Assembly: GCA_963747105.1 (NCBI GenBank)
Contig: CAVVEC010000007.1
Location: 186,001 to 250,000 of the forward strand
DNA: 64,000 nucleotides
Direction of reading: 5' to 3'
Source of the DNA: CAVVEC01 sp963747105
GTDB lineage: Bacteria > Acidobacteriota > Terriglobia > Terriglobales > Acidobacteriaceae
Positions 1-5,940 of the stretch are shown here, piece after piece. The first letter of the stretch is position 1; every line of letters starts with the position of its first letter. The notes beneath the pieces were generated by a model. It had not been told where the DNA came from. It worked only from the letters and a program-made list of their open reading frames with translations, and did not search any database. Both the position numbers and the translations under genes were made by a program.

Positions 1-63
1 ACCCGAGGTTCACGGCGAAGCGGTTGGAGAACCGGAGCGCGACAGACCGCGGTTCGGCGGCTT

Positions 64-1002
64 GTGGACCATCCGCAACTCTCTGATAATATTGGCGTAA
101 CATTGGCTGATCGTTCTCCATCTTCGACCTCCGTCGTGCCCAGAGCAACGGTTTCCGGGGCTGCCGCTGGCGGCGCAAAGTCTTATTCCGGGTTGCTCGC
201 TTCGACGGTCAGATATTTGTTGCGCACCGAGGTACACACCTTCGCATTCTCGGTAGCGGCGAATGCCATCCTCTCTTTCTTCCCCTTCGTGCTGTTGTTA
301 ATGACGCTGATCCGGCGCGTCTTCCGATCGGCGGCCATGTACGAAGTCGTGGTGCAACTGCTGCGCGACTACCTTCCCGCCGGACAGGATTTCGTGATTC
401 GCAATCTCAACGCGCTGGTCGGAGCACGGCATCGCGCGCAAGTGTTCTCGCTGTTGATTTTGCTGGTGACCTCCACAGGAATCTTTCTGCCGCTCGAGGT
501 AGCGCTGAACCGGGTGTGGCGCTTTCCCAACAACCGGTCTTACCTGGGCAACCAGTTGATCTCTCTCGGGCTAGCGTTTGGCTGCGGCGTGCTGGCGCTG
601 CTTTCGATTGCGTTGACCGCGGAAAACGTGGTGCTGCTGAAATCGCTGACGTTCGGCCACGATATCTTCGTTATCCGGTGGGCGGGTTTTCTGGTCATGA
701 AGGTCTCTGCCATCGTTGCCAGCATTGCGATTTTCTTTTTGATTTACTGGCTGTTGCCCAACGGCAAAGTTCCGGCTCGCGCCGTGCTGCCCGCGGCCAT
801 AATCATGGGCTTGCTCTCGGAAATCCTCAAGTACGCCTACATCGTGGCCCTGCCTCATTTGAATTTCCAGGAGGTGTACGGACCGTTTGCCCTGTCGGTC
901 AGCCTGATGTTCTGGGCATTTCTCTCAGGATTGCTGCTGCTGACGGGAGCCTATCTTTCGGCGCAACGGCAGGAGAGGAAGAGAAAGCCAGCCGCACCGT
1001 AA
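64..1002 (+). CDS. YihY/BrkB family inner-membrane protein
   Basis: Integral membrane protein of the YihY/BrkB (virulence factor BrkB, formerly called RNase BN) family; its biochemical role is not settled. About 312 residues, close to the usual family length. An unstructured N-terminal tail of about 45 residues is followed by six hydrophobic segments at roughly 60-83, 127-147, 164-187, 208-231, 239-258 and 276-299, and a basic C-terminal tail. Family-typical features are the N-terminal segment with SFFPF and the later GPFALSVSLMFWAF-type helix. The first in-frame codon is GTG at 64; the window begins just upstream, so a slightly earlier start cannot be excluded. No partner gene is visible. 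Confidence 0.85.
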   Translation: MDHPQLSDNIGVTLADRSPSSTSVVPRATVSGAAAGGAKSYSGLLASTVRYLLRTEVHTFAFSVAANAILSFFPFVLLLMTLIRRVFRSAAMYEVVVQLLRDYLPAGQDFVIRNLNALVGARHRAQVFSLLILLVTSTGIFLPLEVALNRVWRFPNNRSYLGNQLISLGLAFGCGVLALLSIALTAENVVLLKSLTFGHDIFVIRWAGFLVMKVSAIVASIAIFFLIYWLLPNGKVPARAVLPAAIIMGLLSEILKYAYIVALPHLNFQEVYGPFALSVSLMFWAFLSGLLLLTGAYLSAQRQERKRKPAAP

Positions 1003-1015
1003 TCGGCTTTCGCCC

Positions 1016-1090
1016 GGTGGCCCAGGTTCGAGGAGCGGAGTTCGCGAGCTTGCCCAGGTTCCCCGAGCGGTTTCGCGAGTTAACCTGGGG
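1016..1090. repeat. dispersed palindromic repeat, AACCTGGG family, copy 1
   Basis: Variant copy of an element whose core reads CCAGGTTCGCGAGCGG then GTTGGCGAGCTAACCTGGG. Ends are complementary (CCAGGTT/AACCTGG). This copy looks duplicated internally (the CCCAGGTT start occurs twice). Further copies at 2213-2263 and 3091-3138. It lies between the BrkB gene and the BrnA-like gene. Confidence 0.7.
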
Positions 1091-1103
1091 CGGCGGGCGA
1101 AAA

Positions 1104-1119
1104 TGTTCCACATGGAACA
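1104..1119. promoter_or_regulatory. parS-like 16-bp palindrome (one mismatch)
   Basis: TGTTCCACATGGAACA differs by one base from the perfect palindrome TGTTCCACGTGGAACA seen at 39579-39594, which itself resembles the canonical ParB-binding parS site TGTTTCACGTGAAACA. Located 35 bp upstream of the BrnA-like start. It could be a degenerate chromosomal parS site or an operator for another dyad-binding regulator. Confidence 0.5.
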
Positions 1120-1154
1120 CATCGTCATCACGGCGAGAGCTATACAATACTGTC

Positions 1155-1445
1155 ATGACACCTACGCCCAAGAGAGCAAAGGGTAAAAAGGCCGGTACGC
1201 GAAAGGGGAGAATCGCGCGGCTGCTCGCGTCGGTGTCGGTTGAGGATGAGCTGTTCCGGCTTGCGGAGGAGAATGCGGGGTCTGAGTCGAGGTGGAGCCG
1301 TCCGCGCAAGCAACGAATCTTCCTGCGGGTGGATTGCGAGGTCGTGGACTGGTTGAAGTCCAGGGGGCCGGGTTACCAGACGCGTATCAACCGGATCCTG
1401 CGGAGAGTGATGGTAGAGAGCAAGAAAAGAAAGGAAGAGAAGTAG
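1155..1445 (+). CDS. BrnA-like antitoxin, apparently orphan
   Basis: Predicted 96-residue protein starting at ATG 1155. The C-terminal part holds the BrnA antitoxin signature: a basic IFLRVDCEVVDWLKSRGPGYQTRIN-type ribbon-helix-helix region (residues about 52-90) in which the G-P/K-G-Y-Q-T-R-I-N core is characteristic. The N-terminus is very Lys/Arg rich. BrnA normally neutralises and co-represses the BrnT ribonuclease encoded immediately upstream, but upstream here lie only a repeat and the BrkB gene, so no toxin is present. A 16-bp palindrome 35 bp upstream might be its operator. Likely a solitary DNA-binding antitoxin remnant or a stand-alone regulator. Confidence 0.65.
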   Translation: MTPTPKRAKGKKAGTRKGRIARLLASVSVEDELFRLAEENAGSESRWSRPRKQRIFLRVDCEVVDWLKSRGPGYQTRINRILRRVMVESKKRKEEK

Positions 1446-1632
1446 CGGCGCGTGTAGGGTTTAAACAGTTTCCCCTCGGCAGGAGAGAATCTTGCTACCA
1501 TTTTGGACGCAACAATATGGTGAACGTCCCGTCTGTTCCCCGGTTTTCCCGTCCCCCGGTTTTCCGTCCATGGCGGCACGACGATACGCTATTTCGCCTT
1601 TTGTTCGCTATAGAAATTTGCCACGCTGAAGC

Positions 1633-2247
1633 ATGACAGTTGCCGAACAGTTGAGGCGAGATGCGCTCCGGCGATACTTCGTCTTCAGGATGAAACTAGT
1701 TGAACTGTTCCATTTTCACCTTTTGATGGAGGCTCTCGTTGACGAGAAGTTCGTTCCTGAAAATGTTATGGGGCATGAGGGCCGAGACTTCGCGTACACC
1801 GTCAGAACCGCACTCCTGAGTTGGTACTGCACAATCGTTGATCGAAGTGAGGGCGGCTTGAACATTTTCAATGTGTGGCGAGAACTCTTTCCGAATCACC
1901 GCGACGAAATCGAGCAAGTGAGAGCAAGAGTCGAGCCGGACTGGGTTGCCCCACCCTTGTCGCGCTTTTTGCGACAGGGTGGGCAATGGATCTTTACGTG
2001 TCCGTCGGCCTTTTCTCCACCCACCCTATCCGCAAAGAACGCGGATAAGGGTGGGGCATCCCTAGGAAACTATTTGGGCGGAAAGGATGGGCCAGCCCCC
2101 AGCAAGATACGCCTCACGGACGCGATGATTCAGCGAGTCCTGAAACATCTGCCCCTCAAATTTGAACGGGTCAAAGTTCAGCCAAACCATATCGCTAGGA
2201 TACGCGAGCCGGGTGGCTCAGGTTCGCGAGCGGGGTTGGCGAGCTAA
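1633..2247 (+). CDS. hypothetical protein, 3' half disrupted by palindromic elements
   Basis: Open frame of 204 codons from ATG 1633. Residues 1-105 look like a normal soluble alpha-helical protein (many aromatic and charged residues, no signal peptide). From about residue 106 onward the reading passes through two palindromic CCCACCC...GGGTGGG elements (1950-1983 and 2021-2056) and ends in a copy of the AACCTGGG repeat. The two elements therefore supply part of the coding sequence, and the segment after them (IRLTDAMIQRVLKHLP) may be the original C-terminus. I do not recognise the family. Either a fusion product created by repeat insertion or a decayed gene. Confidence 0.45.
   Translation: MTVAEQLRRDALRRYFVFRMKLVELFHFHLLMEALVDEKFVPENVMGHEGRDFAYTVRTALLSWYCTIVDRSEGGLNIFNVWRELFPNHRDEIEQVRARVEPDWVAPPLSRFLRQGGQWIFTCPSAFSPPTLSAKNADKGGASLGNYLGGKDGPAPSKIRLTDAMIQRVLKHLPLKFERVKVQPNHIARIREPGGSGSRAGLAS
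1950..1983. repeat. REP-like palindrome CCCACCC...GGGTGGG
   Basis: Arms CCCACCCTTGTCGC (1950-1963) and GCGACAGGGTGGG (1971-1983) pair around a GCTTTTT loop with one bulged base. Member of the window's CCCACCC palindrome family (also 2021-2056, 3375-3442, 40727-40758, 42672-42704). Confidence 0.75.
2021..2056. repeat. REP-like palindrome CCCACCC...GGGTGGG
   Basis: Arms CCACCCTATCCGC (2021-2033) and GCGGATAAGGGTGGGG (2041-2056) form a hairpin, 37 bp after the previous palindrome and inside the same open frame. Confidence 0.75.
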
Positions 2248-2263
2248 CCTGCGGCCCAGTGGC
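2213..2263. repeat. dispersed palindromic repeat, AACCTGGG family, copy 2
   Basis: Near-identical in its core to the copy at 3091-3138 (GGTTCGCGAGCGGGGTTGG then CGAGCTAACCTG). Overlaps the 3' end of the preceding open frame. Confidence 0.7.
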
Positions 2264-2383
2264 CGGATGGCCCGGGCTTTTGATCTTGCGGGTATTACCA
2301 GCACAGTGGGAATGGTGCGCGCAAAGATCGTTAAGGGCGGGCCATCCGCCGCCGCTCACCCAGCCCGGCTCACCCAGCCCGGC

Positions 2384-2794
2384 TCAACCAACCAAAGTCC
2401 AGTCTTCAATCGCTAACCTGCTAACCCGTCGAAACTCCTGTGTGTTGTGGGTGACGAGCGTCAAGCCCAGGCTGCGAGCGTGGGCGGCGATGAACAGATC
2501 GTTGGCTCCAATCATCTTTCCGGACTTCTTCAACTGCGCGCGAATCTGCGCATAGTGCGAAGACGCGTTGTCGGGGAAATCCAGCACTTCTACGTAATTC
2601 AGAAAGGCATTCAGCGCCGCTTCGTCCTGCTGGCGCCGAGGAGAGACTTCAACGCCATAGAGCAACTCAGACTTGGCAACCACAGAGACACACACGTCGC
2701 TGACCGGGACCTTTTGCAGCCGCCGCAGAAGCGCGTCATGGGAACGCTTCATGACATAGGAGCAAATATCCGTATCCAGCATGTAGCGGAGCAT
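2384..2794 (-). CDS. vapC: VapC family PIN-domain ribonuclease toxin
   Basis: Complete 136-residue PIN-domain protein. Acidic metal-binding residues are visible: Asp7 in the N-terminal LDTDIC motif, Glu43 in KSELLYGV, Asp99 in GANDLFIAAHA, and the VTHNTQEF motif (Asn117) near the C-terminus. VapC toxins cleave RNA, usually tRNA or rRNA, using Mg/Mn. The start codon overlaps the stop of the upstream antitoxin gene (TAATG, shared base at 2794), so the two are translationally coupled. The pair sits behind an operator-like palindrome at 3041-3060. Confidence 0.92.
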   Translation of the reverse strand: MLRYMLDTDICSYVMKRSHDALLRRLQKVPVSDVCVSVVAKSELLYGVEVSPRRQQDEAALNAFLNYVEVLDFPDNASSHYAQIRAQLKKSGKMIGANDLFIAAHARSLGLTLVTHNTQEFRRVSRLAIEDWTLVG

Positions 2795-3050
2795 TACCGC
2801 TCACGCTCCTGCACGGGCAGATCTTCCACGCCTTCCATGAAGCTTGCCGAGGCGGCAGGCGCGTCAGCCAGATAGGAACTCCAATCAAACAGCCGAGGCG
2901 ACAACCGACCTCGCTCCCCTCTTTGCGAATGAACACCTCCTGCGTGCGGAACTGAAACTCCTTGGGCAGGCGGACCGCTTGACTGCGGTTGTTCATGAAG
3001 ACTTTCGCCTTGCGCGTAGTGGATTGGTCTCTGGATCGTGGCATATACAT
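2794..3050 (-). CDS. vapB: VapB family antitoxin (frameshifted)
   Basis: The N-terminal half (…KAKVFMNNRSQAVRLPKEF) is a classical AbrB/MazE-type swapped-hairpin antitoxin domain; it is read in one frame from ATG 3050 or 3044. The toxin-binding C-terminal half (LSPRLFDWSSYLADAP…) is read in another frame that ends exactly at the VapC start. The switch is needed near 2907. Combined length about 84 residues, normal for VapB. A second, intact VapB with the same RNGRSQAVRLPREF motif is encoded at 43138-43383. Both start candidates lie within the operator palindrome, so the transcript may have little or no leader. Confidence 0.8.
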
Positions 3051-3060
3051 AAGTATATGC
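3041..3060. promoter_or_regulatory. vapBC operator palindrome
   Basis: Perfect inverted repeat GCATATAC-ATAA-GTATATGC overlapping the vapB start region. VapBC complexes autoregulate by binding such AT-rich dyads. The second vapBC locus has a related dyad at 43398-43420. Confidence 0.7.
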
Positions 3061-3090
3061 CAAGTGAGAGGCGAAGGCAAGAGATGGGCT

Positions 3091-3138
3091 GGTGGCCCAG
3101 GTTCGCGAGCGGGGTTGGCGAGCTAACCTGGGTCTCAG
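3091..3138. repeat. dispersed palindromic repeat, AACCTGGG family, copy 3
   Basis: Best-preserved copy: GTGGCCCAGGTTCGCGAGCG then GGGTTGGCGAGCTAACCTGG. Terminal CCCAGGTT and AACCTGGG are exact complements. Confidence 0.75.
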
Positions 3139-3560
3139 TGGGAACTGGATAATCCCACGTTAGCGCCAAAAAGAAAGAACTGGCGCGAACGTGGGCCACC
3201 GGCGACTCGTTCGCGTTTTCGCGCTGTTCATGCTGGCTCCATCACCGCAATCTTCGGCCTAAAAAACAGCAGGTCCCTCCACTGCGCAGATCATCGCTTT
3301 GCGATGATCTGCTGCGGTCGGGATGACAGGGTTGAGAATGGGGCGCAATGCGTCCAACGGTCAAGAGTCAAAATCCCCACCCTAACGTCGCAAAACCAGA
3401 GTGAGGTTGGGATGGGACTATTTCCGCGACGTTAGGATGGGGCACCCGCAAGGAACGGGATCGGTCGCTTGTCCCGCTTCAGCTTCGTCGTCTCGCTAAA
3501 TCTGGTAGTCGCCGGCGACATGGCATTCTCGCCTCCCACCCCCATCTCGGCCACAGCCGG
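3139..3560. other. gene-free interval with two hairpins
   Basis: No convincing coding sequence. It holds a perfect 12-bp hairpin (GCAGATCATCGC at 3286-3297 and GCGATGATCTGC at 3301-3312, TTT loop) embedded in a GGGATGAC-type repeat remnant, and a 68-bp inverted repeat at 3375-3442 described separately. The hairpin is not followed by a T-run, so it is not an obvious intrinsic terminator. Confidence 0.6.
3375..3442. repeat. inverted repeat, CCCACCC family
   Basis: 17-bp arms (CCCCACCCTAACGTCGC at 3375-3391; GCGACGTTAGGATGGGG at 3426-3442) with one mismatch around a 34-bp loop. Confidence 0.75.
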
Positions 3561-4539
3561 CTACCGCGCCGACCAGACCTTTAACACGTTGCCCGAGCTG
3601 CTGGTGAGCAGCAGACGCCCGTCCGGCACAAATCCAGCGCCATTGGGCGTGACATCTGGTTGCAAGATCGTGGTCTGCACTTTCTGGGTCGCGATGTTCC
3701 AGATCAAAACCGGAGCGGGATTTCGCATATTGGTCTGGTCAAAGTACGCGGCGGCAAGAAATTTGCCATCGTGCGAGGTTTGCAACTGCTGAACCACGAA
3801 TGCTTGCTTGGGGAATGTGCCGGTCACTTTGCCGCTGGCCGCGTCCATGACTGAGATGGTTCTATCGGCGCCGCCGGCGAATACTGACTTTCCGTCGGCG
3901 GAGAACGCCAGCGCGAATGTTTCCAGCAGAAAGTCATCGTTGGTCGCACGTATGGCGCCGGTCTGAGCCTCGAAGATTCGTACCTCGGTGTCGGCGTCAG
4001 CGACCGCCAGCCGTTGACTATCGGGAGAAAAGGCCAGGGCCAGCGATCCCCCAAACTTGGCTGGAAGATCGGTTACCTCCTTCCCTATAGTGAGGTCCCA
4101 GAGTTCGGCTGGTGCGGCCAGATTCGGAAGAGGGCGCCAATGCGAGCAGTTCCCGATTGGGGGAAATCGCCAGAGCGTCCACGTGGCCCGCAGCTCTAAA
4201 CTCCAGCTTCAGCTTGCCCGACGGGAGCTGCCAGATCCTTACGCCTCCCCTGGTGCCGCCGACCGCTAACAAACTCCCGTCATTCGAGAACCATACGCCG
4301 GAAATTTTTTCGTCCTTCAGATCGAATGCCTGCCTCAGTTCTCCAGACGGAAAACTCCATAGTCGTACTCGCGCGTCCTTGCAAGCCCCAGCGATAAAAT
4401 CGCCATTGGAAGAAACGGCTGTGAATCGAACAGCCGTATCGGCAGTCAAGGAGATTGTCTTTTCCAGCTTGAGGCTCTGCGCAAACAATCCCGGCACAAG
4501 CAACTGCACGATTCCGCTAAAAACCAGCCACCGCCGCAT
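3561..4539 (-). CDS. secreted WD40-repeat protein (one frameshift)
   Basis: A beta-propeller protein of about 325 residues read in two frames joined near 4125. The first part (from ATG 4539) has a signal peptide (RRWLVFSGIVQLLVPGLFAQ) and WD40 blades such as VRLWSFPSGELRQAF and GGVRIWQLPSGKL. The second part continues with LALAFSPDSQRLAVAD, VRIFEAQTG, ALAFSADGKSVFAGG and ends VLKVWSAR. About five to six blades are visible. WD40 propellers are protein-interaction platforms; the ligand is unknown. Its ATG overlaps the stop of the upstream intradiol dioxygenase gene (ATGA at 4537-4541), implying coupled translation. I judge the break to be a one-base error because coding character is intact on both sides. 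Confidence 0.75.
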
Positions 4540-5186
4540 CAGAGTGGCTCCAGGGCAAGCTCAAAGCGCACCGCGGCCACAACGTCGTGCGGATCGCCGG
4601 TCAGCATCACCGGCCGAACCAGTTCGCGGCTGTGAATGAGGGGGTCGCGGGTGAAATTATGGTCCGGGTCGCCGTCGAACACCGGGTCAGTGGCGAAGTA
4701 CAACTGCGTGATCAGCGGCTTGTGGCCCGGCGCAGTTACTAAGTAATGCACGTGCTGACATACGCGATCGGGGTAATGTCCTGGCATGACCGAGTCGAAT
4801 TTGTACGCCGCGGAACTGTCTACAACCAGCTTGCCGCGGTAGCGATAGCCGTCCAGATCGTAGTGACCCAAATGGTCGGTCTGCCAAACTTCCACGACCG
4901 CATTGGCAAGCGCATCTCCGCGAGTGTTGAAGACTTGCCCCGAAACAGTGAGCGGCATGCCGGGATCGCCCGGCGCCCTGAGCAGCGCAGTCTGCGGGGC
5001 GCGCTTCTTGTAGAAAGGCCCAAGGTCATTAGGCGGAGTTGGCTTGCGGGGCCGCTTTTCTTGCTCTGCAAAAGCAGCGGCCATCGCACCCGCTGAATAA
5101 GAGGAAGCAACCACGACCGTGCCCAGCGCAATGCACTTTTCGAGGACCTCACGACGGGTGAGTGCAGGTTGACTCATTGTGGCCAT
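4539..5186 (-). CDS. exported intradiol ring-cleavage dioxygenase family protein
   Basis: Member of the protocatechuate 3,4-/catechol 1,2-dioxygenase superfamily, which uses Fe(III) to open catecholic rings between the hydroxyls. Counting from the upstream ATG 5198, the four iron ligands are recognisable: Tyr113 in VWQTDHLGHY, Tyr142 in PGHYPDR, and His149/His151 in QHVHYLV. The N-terminus has a twin-arginine-like leader (LTRREVLEKC followed by a hydrophobic, Ala-rich stretch), so export by Tat is likely. Start chosen at ATG 5186 because GGAGGG lies 4 bases upstream; ATG at 5198 and 5177 are alternatives. Single-subunit, extracytoplasmic members exist in many soil bacteria and probably act on plant- or humus-derived aromatics. 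It forms a coupled pair with the downstream WD40 gene. Confidence 0.85.
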   Translation of the reverse strand: MATMSQPALTRREVLEKCIALGTVVVASSYSAGAMAAAFAEQEKRPRKPTPPNDLGPFYKKRAPQTALLRAPGDPGMPLTVSGQVFNTRGDALANAVVEVWQTDHLGHYDLDGYRYRGKLVVDSSAAYKFDSVMPGHYPDRVCQHVHYLVTAPGHKPLITQLYFATDPVFDGDPDHNFTRDPLIHSRELVRPVMLTGDPHDVVAAVRFELALEPL

Positions 5187-5388
5187 TAGACCCTCCATAC
5201 GACTCGGTCACGATACTCCAAGTGCTATGAAAGCGACAAGTCGTAAGCCTCGGGCTGACGGTCCAAGTCCTCCTGTGGAAATGTCCATTCGTCACGACCT
5301 TTCGTGACCGCGCGCACTGCCATTGTTCCGGTGGCGCTCTAGTATCGGCTTCTCCCGTCCGAGGCTGGCCTCGAAAGTGAGGCTCGCT

Positions 5389-5937
5389 ATGCCGCCGTCA
5401 TTTTGTAAGCTCTTTCTGGTTGGTCTGATTCTGCTTTCGCATTCGCAGACGGTCGTCGGCGAACAACTGCGCTCCGCTCCCGACCCGCCCCGCACACCGG
5501 TTGTATCTCCTTTGACCCTGCAAGCCGGCTACATCTTCGCCGGCACGGTGAAGGCGGTACGACGGGTCACGCCCCACGCGCGCGGCGTGACCACGGTGCA
5601 GATCACCTTTCACGTAGACAAAGCGATCCGCGGCGTGCACGCCGGGCAGAACCTCGACGTTCGTGAGTGGGCGGGCCTGTGGGAGGCGGGCGAGCGCTAT
5701 CGTCCCGGCGAACGAGTTCTGCTGTTTCTTTATCGCCCCAGCAAGCTAGGACTGACCAGCCCAATTGGAGGTCCGGCGGGACGGTTCAAGCTCGATGACG
5801 AGGGTCAGGTGATTCTCGATCCGGGACGAGCCGAGGCCCTGTCGTCGAGCCTGTCTCCAACCTCCCGTTTCCTGGGAAAAACGCGCATCAGCATGCAGGA
5901 GTTGCTACACAATCTTCGCCTCGTAGGAGGGGAGTAA
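5389..5937 (+). CDS. secreted small protein with NTR/OB-like beta domain
   Basis: Predicted 182-residue exported protein. ATG 5389 is chosen over the TTG at 5323 because it places a proper signal peptide (KLFLVGLILLSHSQTVVGE) at the N-terminus. The mature region has the pattern of tissue-inhibitor-of-metalloproteinase/NTR-like OB folds: an initial strand with FAGTVKAVRR, an alternating strand VTTVQITFHVDKAIRG, an AGQNLDVREW strand and a YRPGERVLLFLY strand. It lacks the cysteines of animal NTR domains. It is followed after 3 bases by the large metzincin-like gene at 5941 and is almost certainly co-transcribed with it. Fold assignment is my inference from strand pattern only. Confidence 0.6.
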   Translation: MPPSFCKLFLVGLILLSHSQTVVGEQLRSAPDPPRTPVVSPLTLQAGYIFAGTVKAVRRVTPHARGVTTVQITFHVDKAIRGVHAGQNLDVREWAGLWEAGERYRPGERVLLFLYRPSKLGLTSPIGGPAGRFKLDDEGQVILDPGRAEALSSSLSPTSRFLGKTRISMQELLHNLRLVGGE

Positions 5938-5940
5938 GCC

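Noticed and set aside
516..1445. 309-codon frame starting inside the BrkB gene
   Set aside because: Its first two thirds are an out-of-frame reading of BrkB and a repeat; only the part from ATG 1155 is a real gene.
3286..3312. Intrinsic terminator
   Set aside because: A perfect 12-bp hairpin, but no T-run follows on either strand; it belongs to a dispersed repeat.
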